Assembly: GCA_034522055.1 (NCBI GenBank)
Contig: JAXHLS010000002.1
Span: 1,240,001 to 1,304,000 of the forward strand
Source of the DNA: Gammaproteobacteria bacterium
GTDB lineage: Bacteria > Pseudomonadota > Gammaproteobacteria > JAABTG01
Length of the DNA stretch: 64,000 nucleotides
Direction of reading: 5' to 3'
Below, in pieces: positions 47,923 to 57,161 of the stretch. The stretch's first letter is position 1, and every line of letters begins with the position of its first letter. The position numbers were made by a program, and so were the translations under genes. A model generated the notes under the pieces. The model was not told the origin of the DNA, did not search any database, and saw only the letters and a list, made by a program, of their open reading frames with translations.

Positions 47923-48000
47923 GCGAACCCGTCCCAACGGGCGCAGTTGACACGGCTTGCCGGGCGGTTATGCTCGCGCTACTCATACCAGGCTTCGGCC

Positions 48001-48513
48001 ATGCCATCACGATCCACTTCAACGCAGACGGAGCCATCCCGGGCGAGCGGCTCGGGCCGCAGCATAGTGGGCTGGCGCGAGTGGGTGGGTCTGCCGGAGT
48101 TGGGGATCCCGCGCATCAAGGCCAAGGTGGACACGGGGGCCCGCACCTCCTGTCTCCATGCCTACTTCGTGGAGCCCTTTCGGCGCGACGGCGCGGATTG
48201 GGTGCGCTTCGGGGTACATCCCCTGCAGGGCAGGACCGAGCCGGTGGTGCAATGCGAGAGTCGGCTGCTGGACCGGCGCCTGGTGTCGGATTCGGGCGGC
48301 CATCGCGAGCAGCGCTTCGTCATCGCCTCCCTGGTACGCATCGGCAGGCAATCCAAGCGCATCGAGATCACCCTGACGGACCGCGATACCATGCGCTTTC
48401 GCATGCTGCTGGGGCGCTCCGCCCTGGCGGGTGACTACCTGGTGGATTCCGCGGCATCCTATGCCGCCGGAAAGACCCTGACCGAACATCTCAAGACCGA
48501 GGAGGCCTCTTGA
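48001..48513 (+). CDS. rimB: RimB-like retropepsin-type peptidase (RimK partner)
   Basis: About 170 residues from ATG 48001 (ATG 47947 would add 18 poorly conserved residues). The core begins [20 protein letters not shown] and has the aspartic-protease-like [13 protein letters not shown]. Annotated in databases as an ATP-dependent zinc protease; in Pseudomonas RimB works with RimK to control glutamylation of ribosomal protein S6. Its stop overlaps the rimK start (TTGA). Confidence 0.87.
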   Translation: MPSRSTSTQTEPSRASGSGRSIVGWREWVGLPELGIPRIKAKVDTGARTSCLHAYFVEPFRRDGADWVRFGVHPLQGRTEPVVQCESRLLDRRLVSDSGGHREQRFVIASLVRIGRQSKRIEITLTDRDTMRFRMLLGRSALAGDYLVDSAASYAAGKTLTEHLKTEEAS

Positions 48514-49415
48514 AAATCGCCATACTGTCCAGGAACAGCAGCCTGTACTCCACCCGTCGCCTGGTGGAGGCCTGCAAGGCCCGGGGCCATGAGCCCCATG
48601 TGCTCGACGCCCTGCGCTGCTATATGAACATCACCTCCCATCGGCCCAGCATCCACTACAAGGGAGAGCAGCTGCAGGATTACGATGCGGTGATCCCCCG
48701 CATCGGGGCCTCGGTCACCTTCTACGGCACCGCGGTGTTGCGCCAGTTCGAGATGATGGGGGTGTATCCCCTCAACGAGTCGGTGGCCATCACCCGCGCC
48801 CGGGACAAGCTGCGCGCATTGCAGTTGCTGGCCCGCAAGGGCATCGGCCTGCCGGTGACGGGCTTCGCCCACAAGCCCGACGACATCGAGGATCTCATCT
48901 CCATGGTGGGCGGCACGCCCGTGGTGATAAAGCTCCTGGAGGGTACCCAGGGGATCGGCGTGGTACTGGCGGAGACCAAGCAGGCGGCGGAGAGCGTCAT
49001 CGAGGCCTTCATGGGCCTCAAGGCCAACATCCTGGTGCAGGAATTCATCGCCGAGGCAGGGGGTGCCGATCTGCGCTGCTTCGTCATCGGCGAGAAGGTG
49101 GTGGCCTCCATGAAGCGCCAGGGCAAGGAGGGCGAGTTCCGCTCCAACCTGCACCGTGGCGGCACCGCCAGCCTGGTGCGCATCACCCCCGAGGAGCGCT
49201 CCACCGCCGTGCGGGCGGCCCGCACCATGGGGCTCAACGTGGCGGGCGTGGACATCCTGCGTTCCAACCACGGGCCGGTGGTGATGGAGGTGAACTCCTC
49301 CCCCGGCCTCGAGGGCATCGAGCGGGCCTCGGGCAAGGACGTGGCCAGCCAGATCATCGCCTTCATCGAGAGCAACGGCAAGATGGGGAAGACCCGCACC
49401 CGCGGCACGGGATGA
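48510..49415 (+). CDS. rimK: Alpha-L-glutamate ligase RimK
   Basis: 301-residue ATP-grasp ligase that adds glutamate residues to the C-terminus of ribosomal protein S6 in E. coli. Start TTG 48510 with GGAGG upstream. Visible: [20 protein letters not shown] (pre-ATP-grasp), [61 protein letters not shown], and [18 protein letters not shown] near the end. Overlaps rimB by 4 bp and the AstE-like gene by 4 bp. Confidence 0.95.
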   Translation: MKIAILSRNSSLYSTRRLVEACKARGHEPHVLDALRCYMNITSHRPSIHYKGEQLQDYDAVIPRIGASVTFYGTAVLRQFEMMGVYPLNESVAITRARDKLRALQLLARKGIGLPVTGFAHKPDDIEDLISMVGGTPVVIKLLEGTQGIGVVLAETKQAAESVIEAFMGLKANILVQEFIAEAGGADLRCFVIGEKVVASMKRQGKEGEFRSNLHRGGTASLVRITPEERSTAVRAARTMGLNVAGVDILRSNHGPVVMEVNSSPGLEGIERASGKDVASQIIAFIESNGKMGKTRTRGTG

Positions 49416-50452
49416 AGCGACAGCCCTTCGTGCTGGCCGGCACCGCCGTGGCCGCCGGCCATCGCGCCACCCTCGAGATCCCCCTGGCGGGACTCTACAC
49501 CCACACCCCTATCTACATGCCGGTGCAGGTAGTCCATGGGCGCCAGGAGGGGCCGGTGGTGTTCGTCAGCGGCGCCATCCACGGCGACGAGATCAACGGC
49601 GTGGAGATCATACGCCGTCTGCTGCGCTCGCCGCTGTTGAGACGCATGAACGGCACCCTCATCGCCGTGCCCATCGTCAACATCTACGGCTTCCACAGCC
49701 GCTCCCGCTACCTGCCGGACCGCCGCGACCTCAACCGCTCCTTCCCGGGCTCCGGCAGCGGCTCCCTGGCCGCCCGCCTCGCCGACACCTTCCTCAGCAA
49801 CGTGGTGCGGGCCGCCGACATCGGCATAGACCTCCACACCGCGGCCATCTACCGCGAGAACCTGCCCCAGATCCGCGCCGACCTCACGGACCCCATCCTG
49901 GCACCCCTGGCACGCACCTTCGGCGCCCCGGTGCTACTCCATTCCGCTGCCCCCGAGGGCTCCCTGCGCCGCGCCGCCGCGCAGGAGGGGATCCCGGTGA
50001 TGGTGTACGAGGCCAGCGAGGCCCTGTATTTCGACGAGGTGGCCATCCGCGTCGGGGTGCGGGGGATATTCCATGTGCTGCGCGCCCTGGACATGCTGCC
50101 CAAACCCAAACGTTCACCCCGCCACACCGTGATATTGCGCACCAGCTCCTGGGTGCGGGCGGAGAAAAGCGGCATCCTGCGGATCTTGGTGCGCCTCGGC
50201 GCGGCCGTGGAACGCGGCACCGTGATGGGAGTCATCAGCGATCCCTTCGGCGAGGGCGAGACCCAGGTGGTGGCGCCGGCCGCCGCCGTGATCATCGGCC
50301 GCAGCAACCTGCCCCTGGTATTCGAGGGCGAGGCCCTGTTCCACCTCGCCCGCACCCGCCAGGCGGGTGACGTGGAGGAACGCTTCGAGGCCACCCAGGG
50401 CATCGTCGACGAACCGCCACCGGGTCTGGTGGACGAGCCACCCATCGTCTAA
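49412..50452 (+). CDS. Succinylglutamate desuccinylase/aspartoacylase family protein
   Basis: 346-residue zinc carboxypeptidase-fold amidohydrolase (M14, AstE/AspA-like). Zinc ligands lie in [17 protein letters not shown] (His and Glu) and IDLHTAA (His); [18 protein letters not shown] is the substrate-binding loop. C-terminal 110 residues form a beta-barrel extension. The family cleaves acyl-amino or amino-acyl amides. Overlaps rimK by ATGA. The usual third member of the rimB-rimK locus. Confidence 0.92.
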   Translation: MKRQPFVLAGTAVAAGHRATLEIPLAGLYTHTPIYMPVQVVHGRQEGPVVFVSGAIHGDEINGVEIIRRLLRSPLLRRMNGTLIAVPIVNIYGFHSRSRYLPDRRDLNRSFPGSGSGSLAARLADTFLSNVVRAADIGIDLHTAAIYRENLPQIRADLTDPILAPLARTFGAPVLLHSAAPEGSLRRAAAQEGIPVMVYEASEALYFDEVAIRVGVRGIFHVLRALDMLPKPKRSPRHTVILRTSSWVRAEKSGILRILVRLGAAVERGTVMGVISDPFGEGETQVVAPAAAVIIGRSNLPLVFEGEALFHLARTRQAGDVEERFEATQGIVDEPPPGLVDEPPIV

Positions 50453-50462
50453 GGTGACAGCC

Positions 50463-51926
50463 ATGCCGACGCCAGATGCCAGGCCGGATCCCTGGAAGAC
50501 CTACGACCCCGGCCCCCACTACGACGAGCTGTTCAGCTCCAAAGGGGCCCCCCGCCAATGCACCCGCGCCCTGGTGAGCTTCCTGCGCCGCCTCGGCGCC
50601 GAGGAGTTGGAACTGCGCCGCCACTCGGCGGAACTGGCCATCCGCAGCATGGGTATCAGCTTCACGGTGTACAGCGAAGGCGACAACATCGATCGCCAGT
50701 GGCCCTACGACATCATCCCACGGGTCATCCCCGAGAAGGAGTGGCGCACCATCGAGGAGGGCCTCAAGCAGCGCCTCACGGCCCTCAACCATTTCATCGA
50801 CGATGTCTACAACGACCAGCGCATCATCAAGGAGAAGGTGGTGCCGCGGGCCCTCATCGCCAGTTCGGGCAACTACCGCAAGGAATGCGAGGGCATGAAG
50901 CCGCTATACGGGGCGTGGGCCCACATCTGCGGCTCGGACCTGGTGCGGGACGGCGACGGCACCGTCTACGTGCTGGAGGACAACCTGCGGGTGCCCTCGG
51001 GGGTGTCCTACATGCTGGAGAACCGCAAGGTCACCAAGCGGGTGCTGCCGGAGCTGTTCGAGACCCAGCGCATCCTGCCCATGACCGCCTACACCACCCA
51101 GTTGTTCGACACCCTGGCCTCCCTGTCGCCACGACCCGCCGACTACCCCGAGGTGGTGGTGCTGACCCCGGGGATCTACAACTCCGCCTACTTCGAGCAC
51201 TCCTACCTGGCACAGCAGATGGGCGCGGAGCTGGTGGAAGGCCCGGACCTGGTGGTGGCCGAGGACGACTGCGTCTACATGAAGACCATCGACGGGCTGT
51301 CCCGGGTGGATGTCATCTATCGCCGCATCGACGACTTGTTCCTCGACCCCGAGGCCTTCAAGGCCGACTCGATGCTGGGCGTACCGGGACTCATGCGGGC
51401 CTGGCAGGCGGGCAACGTGGCCCTGGCCAACGCCCCGGGGGCCGGCGTGGCGGACGACAAGCTGGTCTATACCTATGTGCCCGACATGATCCGCTTCTAC
51501 CTGGACGAGGACCCCATCCTGCCCAATGTGCCCAGCTTCCGCTGCAACGAGGACCAGACCCTGGAGCACGTGCTCGCCAATCTGGACAAGCTGGTGGTGA
51601 AACCGGCCAACGAGTCCGGCGGCTACGGCATTCTCATGGGACCGGCCTCCAGCGCACGCCAGCGCAAGGAGTTCGCGGCCCTGCTGAAGAAGAACCCCCG
51701 CAACTACATCGCCCAACCGCTGCTGGAGCTGTCCACCGCCCCCACCCTCACCGCGGACGGCATCGAGCCGCGCCACATGGACCTCAGGCCCTTCATCCTG
51801 CACGGCCAGAAGCAGTACGTGACCGCCGGCGGCCTCACCCGGGTGGCCCTGGTGAAGGGCTCCTACATGGTGAATTCATCCCAGGGCGGCGGCAGCAAGG
51901 ACACCTGGATCGTGACGAGAGACTGA
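50463..51926 (+). CDS. Circularly permuted ATP-grasp type 2 protein (DUF404/DUF407)
   Basis: 487-residue member of the circularly permuted ATP-grasp family, expected to form peptide or amide bonds using ATP. Signature segments are YVLEDNLRVPSGVSYMLENR, DVIYRRIDDLFLDPEAF, VVKPANESGGYGILMGPA, YIAQPLLELSTAPTL and PRHMDLRPFILHG. Start ATG 50463, 10 bp after the AstE-like gene; an upstream extension in the same frame overlaps that gene and is spurious. In other genomes it is next to alpha-E and Anbu genes, as here. Confidence 0.94.
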   Translation: MPTPDARPDPWKTYDPGPHYDELFSSKGAPRQCTRALVSFLRRLGAEELELRRHSAELAIRSMGISFTVYSEGDNIDRQWPYDIIPRVIPEKEWRTIEEGLKQRLTALNHFIDDVYNDQRIIKEKVVPRALIASSGNYRKECEGMKPLYGAWAHICGSDLVRDGDGTVYVLEDNLRVPSGVSYMLENRKVTKRVLPELFETQRILPMTAYTTQLFDTLASLSPRPADYPEVVVLTPGIYNSAYFEHSYLAQQMGAELVEGPDLVVAEDDCVYMKTIDGLSRVDVIYRRIDDLFLDPEAFKADSMLGVPGLMRAWQAGNVALANAPGAGVADDKLVYTYVPDMIRFYLDEDPILPNVPSFRCNEDQTLEHVLANLDKLVVKPANESGGYGILMGPASSARQRKEFAALLKKNPRNYIAQPLLELSTAPTLTADGIEPRHMDLRPFILHGQKQYVTAGGLTRVALVKGSYMVNSSQGGGSKDTWIVTRD

Positions 51927-51931
51927 CCATC

Positions 51932-52876
51932 ATGCTATCCCGGGTCGCAGAACGACTGTACTGGCACGGCCGCTACATGGAGCGGGCGGAGAACACCGCG
52001 CGCCTGGTAAACGTCAACGCCCTGCTCATGCTCGACCTTCCCGGCGCCGTGGACGTGAGCTGGCACAACCTCATCGACATCTCCGACAGCGAAAAGGCCT
52101 TCGCCAGCCACTACCAGAAGCTGGACGAGCGCAACGTCATCCGCCACATGCTCGCCGACGCCCGCAACCCCGGGTCCATTCTCACCTGCCTGCGCATGGC
52201 GCGGGAGAATGCCCGCACCACCCGTGAGATCCTGCCCACCGAAGCCTGGGAGATCCTCAACGCCACCTATCACCATGTGCGGGACTCCGGGTCCACCGGG
52301 GTGGCCCGCAAGAACCGTCACGCCTTCCTCAATCAGGTCATCGCCGCCTGCCAGGAACTGGCGGGCCTCTACGATGGCGTGCTCTCCCGCGGGCCGGCCT
52401 ACTGGTTCACCCAGCTCGGGCGTCACGTGGAACGGGCCGACATGACCTCCCGCATCCTCGACGTGGGCTCGGCGCCGCTGCTGGCCATCCGCAGCGAGGC
52501 GGCGACGGATGATCCCATCGAGAACGCCCTATGGCTGAACGTGCTGCGCTCCCTGTCCGCCTACCAGATGTACCGCCAGAACGTCCACGACCGGGTCAAC
52601 GCCGAGGATGTGGTGGCCTTCCTGCTGCTGGACGAGGACTTCCCGCGCTCCGTGACTTTCTGCCTCAACCGTCTCAACCAGCACCTCGAGCGACTGCCGC
52701 GGGCCGACGACGCCCGGCGCACCACCGGCCACGCCCTGCGTCAGGTCCGGGCGGCGGACATCCAGGGTCTGCTGGGCCACGACCTGCACGCCTTCATCGA
52801 CGAAGTCCAGACCACCATCGCCGCCGTCCACGAGGGCATCGCCGATACCTGGTGGCCCCGGCCCAGCCCACCGTGA
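51932..52876 (+). CDS. Alpha-E domain protein (DUF403)
   Basis: 314-residue all-helical protein. The N-terminus MLSRVAERLYWHGRYMERAE and later RHVERADMTSRILDVGS show two conserved E/R-containing helices that give the family its name. It nearly always accompanies the permuted ATP-grasp protein and is thought to be part of the same peptide-forming system; no reaction is proven. Starts 5 bp after the ATP-grasp gene and overlaps the next gene by GTGA. Confidence 0.92.
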   Translation: MLSRVAERLYWHGRYMERAENTARLVNVNALLMLDLPGAVDVSWHNLIDISDSEKAFASHYQKLDERNVIRHMLADARNPGSILTCLRMARENARTTREILPTEAWEILNATYHHVRDSGSTGVARKNRHAFLNQVIAACQELAGLYDGVLSRGPAYWFTQLGRHVERADMTSRILDVGSAPLLAIRSEAATDDPIENALWLNVLRSLSAYQMYRQNVHDRVNAEDVVAFLLLDEDFPRSVTFCLNRLNQHLERLPRADDARRTTGHALRQVRAADIQGLLGHDLHAFIDEVQTTIAAVHEGIADTWWPRPSPP

Positions 52877-53883
52877 AGACCTTCCGCTGCAGCTGCGGCA
52901 ACCGTATCTTCTTCGAGAACACCCATTGTGTGAGCTGCGGGGCGCCCCTCGGCTTCGACCCCGCCCGCCTCGACCTGGTCCCCCTGAGGCGGCTCTCCGG
53001 GGGGCTGCTGGAGGCCCCGGACGGTCATCTCTACCGGCCGTGCCGCAACAGCAGCGAGTATCGGATCTGCAACTGGCTGGTGGATGCCGGCAGCGACCGG
53101 CCCTATTGCGACTCCTGCGACCTCACCCGCACCATCCCCGCCCTCGACTACGACAACAACCTGGCTCTGTGGAGCCTGCTGGAGGAGGCCAAGCGCCGCC
53201 TGGTCTACACCCTGCTGGTGCTGGATCTCCCGGTGGTGAGCCGCAGCGTCGACCCCACCGCCGGCCTCGCCTTCGACTTCCTGGAGGACCGGGGCCGCAA
53301 CCCGGCGGTGCTGGAGGAACACGTGCTCACCGGCCACGCTCACGGCGTCATCACCCTCAACGTGAGGGAGGCCGACCACCTGGCCCGGGAGACGGAGCGC
53401 CACCGCCTGGGGGAGACCTACCGCACCCCCCTCGGCCACCTGCGCCACGAGAGCGGCCACTACTACTTCGAGCGCATGATCTACGGCACCAGCCGGCTGG
53501 CGGAATTCCGGGCCCTGTTCGGCAACGAGCAGGCCGACTACGCGGCGGCCCTGGCGCGCCACTACGCCGAGCCTCCGGGGCCACCGGGCTATGCCTACAT
53601 CAGCGCCTATGCCATGTCCCACCCCCTGGAGGACTGGGCCGAGTGCTGGGCCCATTACCTGCACATGATGGATACCCTGGAGACGGCGGCGGCCTTCAAG
53701 CTGCTGGACGGCGCCCCGAGCCTGTGGGACTTCGACCATGCCGTCACCCAGTGGCTGGACTTCGGCATCGCCCTCAACGCCCTGAACCGCAGCCTGGGGA
53801 TGCTGGACCCCTATCCCTTCGTACTCACCCGGCCTGTGGTGGAGAAGCTGCGTTTTCTCCATCAGCTCGTTCATCCCAGCTGA
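52873..53883 (+). CDS. Zinc-binding metallopeptidase family protein
   Basis: 336-residue protein with an N-terminal zinc ribbon (FRCSCGN and HCVSCGAPLG; then YCDSCDLT) and a C-terminal metallopeptidase-like domain with HLRHESGHYYFER (HExxH-like HESGH) and HPLEDWAECWAHYLHMM (third ligand region). Start GTG 52873 overlaps the alpha-E stop. A transglutaminase-like cysteine protease occupies this role in many Anbu loci; here a zinc peptidase does. It converges with and overlaps the anbu gene by 59 bp. Confidence 0.9.
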   Translation: MKTFRCSCGNRIFFENTHCVSCGAPLGFDPARLDLVPLRRLSGGLLEAPDGHLYRPCRNSSEYRICNWLVDAGSDRPYCDSCDLTRTIPALDYDNNLALWSLLEEAKRRLVYTLLVLDLPVVSRSVDPTAGLAFDFLEDRGRNPAVLEEHVLTGHAHGVITLNVREADHLARETERHRLGETYRTPLGHLRHESGHYYFERMIYGTSRLAEFRALFGNEQADYAAALARHYAEPPGPPGYAYISAYAMSHPLEDWAECWAHYLHMMDTLETAAAFKLLDGAPSLWDFDHAVTQWLDFGIALNALNRSLGMLDPYPFVLTRPVVEKLRFLHQLVHPS

Positions 53884-54598
53884 AGGCCCAGGCGATGGGG
53901 GGCAGGCGATTGAAGGCGGCGTTCAGGCTCTCATCCCATACCCGCTTGATCTCCCTGAGATACTCGCTGTCCGCATCGAAACGGTGGTAGCGCCGCAGCC
54001 CCAGCCGATCGCGCTCGTAGATCTGGATCTCGAAGGGCGGCCCCACCGTGAGATTACTGCGCATGGTGGAATCCATGGACACCAGGGCCGCCAGGGCCAC
54101 CTTGTCCAGGGGCGTGGCGTTGGTGATGATGCGGTCCAGAATGGGCTTGCCGTACTTGGTCTCGCCGATCTGCAGGTAGGGAGTGTCGCTGCTGGTGGTG
54201 ATGTGGTTGCCCTGGGGGTACACCATGAACAGGCGCGGCTCCTCGCCGCCGATCTGACCGCCGACGATGAAGCTGGCCTCGAAGGTCCGCTCCGGGGATG
54301 CATACTTGCCCTGCACCGCCACGCTCAAGGACCCGATATAGTCCGCCACGTCCTCCATGTGGGACACGTTCATGAGGGTGACATCGGCCCGCTGCTTGAT
54401 GTCCCGCTTGATGCGCTGGATGACCCCCTGGGTGGTGGCGAGGTTACCCGCGGACAGGATGACCACCTGGCGCTCGCCCTCCTTGCCGAAGCAGAACATC
54501 TTGCTGTAGGTGGCGGCCATGTCCACGCCGGCGTTGGTGCGGGAGTCGGAGCAGAAGACCAGTCCGTCATGTACATTAACTGCAAGGCAATAAGTCAC
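53825..54598 (-). CDS. Anbu: proteasome-like peptidase (HslV superfamily)
   Basis: 257-residue Ntn-hydrolase of the Anbu family (COG3484), which forms open or helical ring assemblies related to HslV. Start GTG 54598 gives M-T-Y-C, so removal of Met leaves the catalytic N-terminal Thr. CLAVNVHDGLVFCSDSRTNA, the GNLATTQGVIQRI helix, FIVGGQIGGEEPRLFMVYP and SMDSTMRSNLTVGPPFEIQI match the family. On the opposite strand to the ATP-grasp/alpha-E genes; tail-to-tail overlap of 59 bp with the metallopeptidase gene. Confidence 0.93.
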   Translation of the reverse strand: MTYCLAVNVHDGLVFCSDSRTNAGVDMAATYSKMFCFGKEGERQVVILSAGNLATTQGVIQRIKRDIKQRADVTLMNVSHMEDVADYIGSLSVAVQGKYASPERTFEASFIVGGQIGGEEPRLFMVYPQGNHITTSSDTPYLQIGETKYGKPILDRIITNATPLDKVALAALVSMDSTMRSNLTVGPPFEIQIYERDRLGLRRYHRFDADSEYLREIKRVWDESLNAAFNRLPPIAWAFSWDERADGENAASPPQAG

Positions 54599-54662
54599 GG
54601 CACAGGCTCGACACTTCGGAGCGGCAAGGTTAGTCCAGGGCCGGGGTGGCGTCAAAAAGGGT

Positions 54663-54938
54663 GACCACGAAATACTCGAAATAACACGAAAATTTGGGGG
54701 GCAGGGGCGCCTCAGGCAGGACCAGGCCGCGGTAACCCGCCGGGGCCGAGACATTCGGCAACGGGGGCAAAAGCGAGTTAACTACGAAATACGCGAAAGG
54801 CGCGAAAGGTACGGCGGGGAACCGCGAAATACCCGAAATAACACGAAAATCTGTCGGGCAGGGGCGCCCCTGGATGCCGGGTCAAGCCCGGCACGACAAG
54901 ATGGGCGCGGCGGCACACGCCGGGACGCTCGGTTTTTT
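54663..54938. repeat. Left copy of the duplication flanking zntB, first part
   Basis: Part of the 1185-bp gap between anbu and zntB. Diverged copy of 56772-57007: both have ACGAAA-type repeats (CCACGAAATACTCGAAATAA here), GGCAGGGGCGCCTCAGGCAGG, GGGGCCGAG..TTCGGCAACGG, AAGCCCGGCA.GACAAGATGG and a GGGACGCTC..TTTTTT end. The left copy has about 35 extra bases. No gene is credible. Confidence 0.8.
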
Positions 54939-54980
54939 CGCGGCTCGTCAGCAGAATTCGTGGGTATATGAAGAAGAATT

Positions 54981-55020
54981 TTCTCTCGCCAAGACAAGTA
55001 TTCTCTCGCCAAGACAAGTA
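54981..55020. repeat. 20-bp perfect tandem duplication
   Basis: TTCTCTCGCCAAGACAAGTA occurs twice back to back. Its core resembles an arm of the inverted repeat at 23.5 kb. It directly precedes the 149-bp array. Confidence 0.9.
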
Positions 55021-55500
55021 GGTCGGACAAGGTCGGGCTTCAGCCCGACACCAAACGCTGGCGGATGGTACCCACCCGGCGCGAGGTATGCGCGGCAGGC
55101 TCGAATGTCGGGATGAATCCCGACCTACATCCGTGCCAATGGAGCAGGCGGTGGTGGTGTATCTACAGGTCGGGCTGTAGGTCGGGCTTCAGCCCGACAC
55201 CAAACGCTGGCGGATGGTACCCACCCGGCGCGAGGTATGCGCGGCGGGCTTGAATGTCGGGATAAATCCCGACCTATATCCGTGCCAATGGAGCAGGCGG
55301 TGGTGGTGTATCTACAGGTCGGGCTGTAGGTCGGGCTTCAGCCCGACACCAAACGCTGGCGGATGGTACCCACCCGGCGCGAGGTATGCGCGGCAGGCTC
55401 GAATGTCGGGATGAATCCCGACCTATATCCGTGCCAATGGAGCAGGCGGTGGTGGTGTATCTACAGGTCGGGCTGTAGGTCGGGCTTCAGCCCGACACCC
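55021..55500. repeat. Tandem array of 149-bp palindromic repeats
   Basis: GTCGGGCTTCAGCCCGAC starts at 55032, 55181, 55330 and 55479, exactly 149 bp apart: three full units and a partial one, nearly identical to each other. Each unit also holds GTCGGGATGAATCCCGAC (or one variant). Because 149 is not a multiple of 3 and the repeated open frames shift from unit to unit, these are not genes. The array lies inside the left duplication block next to zntB. Confidence 0.92.
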
Positions 55501-55550
55501 AACTCACCGCGAGCGAAACATTCACCCACGGATTCTGCGGACGAGCCTTT

Positions 55551-55700
55551 TTCGCGTCTTTCGCGCCTTTCGTAGTTAAACCGCTTTTTGCCGTTTCCAG
55601 TCCGTTGAACATACCAGTCGGGCTTCCCAAGCTCACCCCAACACACACATCCCTCTCCAATCTTTCGTGTTATTTCGTGTCTTTCGTGGTTCCCGCTCCA
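55551..55700. repeat. Left copy of the duplication flanking zntB, second part
   Basis: TTCGCGTCTTTCGCGCCTTT then CGTAGTTAAACCGC, CCGTTTCCAG.CCGTTGAACATACC, CACCCCAACACAC and TCTTTCGTGTTATTTCG match 57006-57145 in the same order. With 54663-54938 it forms one block that is contiguous on the right side of zntB but split here by about 610 bp containing the 149-bp array. Promoter elements for zntB may lie in 55700-55783. Confidence 0.85.
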
Positions 55701-55783
55701 CTTTTCGAGTCTTTCGTAGTTCAGGGACGGTCCCATGGTGGTGGTTTACACTCGTCCCATGCCAGCGATAGGGAGAATGCCCC

Positions 55784-56755
55784 ATGACTGACGACGGCCT
55801 GGTGACGGCCCATATCCTCGATGGCCACGGCGGCAGCCGCGAGATCGCCTGGTCCCGGATCGCCACGTGGTCACCGGACGAAGGCCCATTGTGGGTCCAT
55901 CTGGACTATACCGACCCGGCTGCCGCGCGCTGGCTGTGGGAGGACAGCGGCCTCGACGAGGTGGCGGTGGAGGCCCTGCTGGCGGAAGAGACCCGCCCGC
56001 GAGCGGTGAACCATGGTGCCGGCCTGCTGGTGACTCTGCGGGGCGTCAACCTGAACCCCGGAGCAGACCCCGAGGACATGGTCTCCATCCGCCTGTACGT
56101 GGACGAGCACCGCGTCATCAGCACCCGCAAGCGCCGCCTGCTGTCGGTGGAGGACATGCGCGGGGCCATGGCCCGGGGCATGGGCCCCACTTCCTCTGCC
56201 GACCTGCTGGTGCAACTGGCCGAGGGGCTGGTGGGACGCATGGCCGAGGTCATCTCCGATATCGACGACCGCGTGTCCGAACTGGAGAACGACCTCGATG
56301 CCGCCGACCACCGGCAACTGCGTCCCACCATCGCCGGCCTGCGCCGCCAGATCATCGAACTGCGCCGCTACCTGGCCCCCCAGCGGGAGGCCCTGGCCCG
56401 GTTGTGGGCAGAAAAGGCCGGATGGCTGAACGACAGCAACCGGCTGCACCTGCGGGAGATCGCCGACCGCATGACGCGTTACGTGGAAGAGCTGGACATG
56501 GACCGGGAACGGGCGCTGCTGGCCCAGGAATACCTCGCCAACAGCCTGGCCGAGCAGATGAACAACCGCATGTACGTACTGTCCCTGGCCGCCGCCATCT
56601 TCCTGCCTCTGAGTTTCATCACCGGCCTGCTGGGCATCAACGTGGGCGGAATCCCCGGCACCGAGAACCCGTGGGCCTTCCTGGCAGTGGTGATCGCCAT
56701 CGCCGCCATCGGCGCAGGCCAGTTCCTCTACCTCCGCCACCGGCGGTGGTTCTAA
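55784..56755 (+). CDS. zntB: Zinc transporter ZntB (CorA family)
   Basis: 323-residue CorA-superfamily channel. Cytoplasmic N-terminal domain (LWVHLDYTDPAAARWL) with a long helix, then two C-terminal membrane helices. The signature is GINVGGIPG, the ZntB variant of the CorA GMN loop, found between YVLSLAAAIFLPLSFITGLL and the last helix. It should move zinc or other divalent cations with protons. Isolated: diverged repeats flank both sides. Confidence 0.92.
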   Translation: MTDDGLVTAHILDGHGGSREIAWSRIATWSPDEGPLWVHLDYTDPAAARWLWEDSGLDEVAVEALLAEETRPRAVNHGAGLLVTLRGVNLNPGADPEDMVSIRLYVDEHRVISTRKRRLLSVEDMRGAMARGMGPTSSADLLVQLAEGLVGRMAEVISDIDDRVSELENDLDAADHRQLRPTIAGLRRQIIELRRYLAPQREALARLWAEKAGWLNDSNRLHLREIADRMTRYVEELDMDRERALLAQEYLANSLAEQMNNRMYVLSLAAAIFLPLSFITGLLGINVGGIPGTENPWAFLAVVIAIAAIGAGQFLYLRHRRWF

Positions 56756-56771
56756 AGGGACAACGGCGATT

Positions 56772-57145
56772 AACCACGAAAGACACGAAAAATCCGAAAA
56801 TTTTAAGGGCAGGGGCGCCTCAGGCAGGTACGGGCCGAGCCAACCTGCCGGGGCCGAGGCGTTCGGCAACGGCGGCAAAAGCAGGGAACCACGAAAGACC
56901 CGAAATAACGCGAAAATTTTTAAAACAGAGGTAACCCTGGATACCGGGGCAAGCCCGGCATGACAAGATGGGCGCGGCAGCACACGTCGGGACGCTCAGT
57001 TTTTTTTCGCGTCTTTCGCGCCTTTCGTAGTTAAACCGCTTTTCGCCGTTTCCAGCCCGTTGAACATACCTATCGGCGTTCCCAAGCCCACCCCAACACA
57101 CATCCCTCTTCAATCTTTCGTGTTATTTCGAGTCTTTCGTGGTTA
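56772..57145. repeat. Right copy of the duplication flanking zntB
   Basis: This 406-bp gap between zntB and the convergent mscS-like gene holds no gene. It matches 54663-54938 and then, without interruption, 55551-55700. It contains several ACGAAA(G)ACACGAAA-type runs in one half and TTTCGTG..TTTCG runs in the other, so the ends are partly inverted with respect to each other. Confidence 0.85.
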
Positions 57146-57161
57146 AACCGCTTTTCACGCT

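Noticed and set aside
50558-52876. One 772-residue fusion reading through the ATP-grasp gene into alpha-E
   Set aside because: The N-terminal part is an out-of-frame shadow of the ATP-grasp gene; alpha-E starts at ATG 51932.
55021-55500. CRISPR array
   Set aside because: Period 149 bp with the whole unit repeated, including what would be the spacer; no cas genes.
55065-55575. Repeated open frames of 60-70 residues in the 149-bp array
   Set aside because: The unit is not a multiple of three, frames shift between units, and the sequence is palindromic; no ribosome-binding sites.
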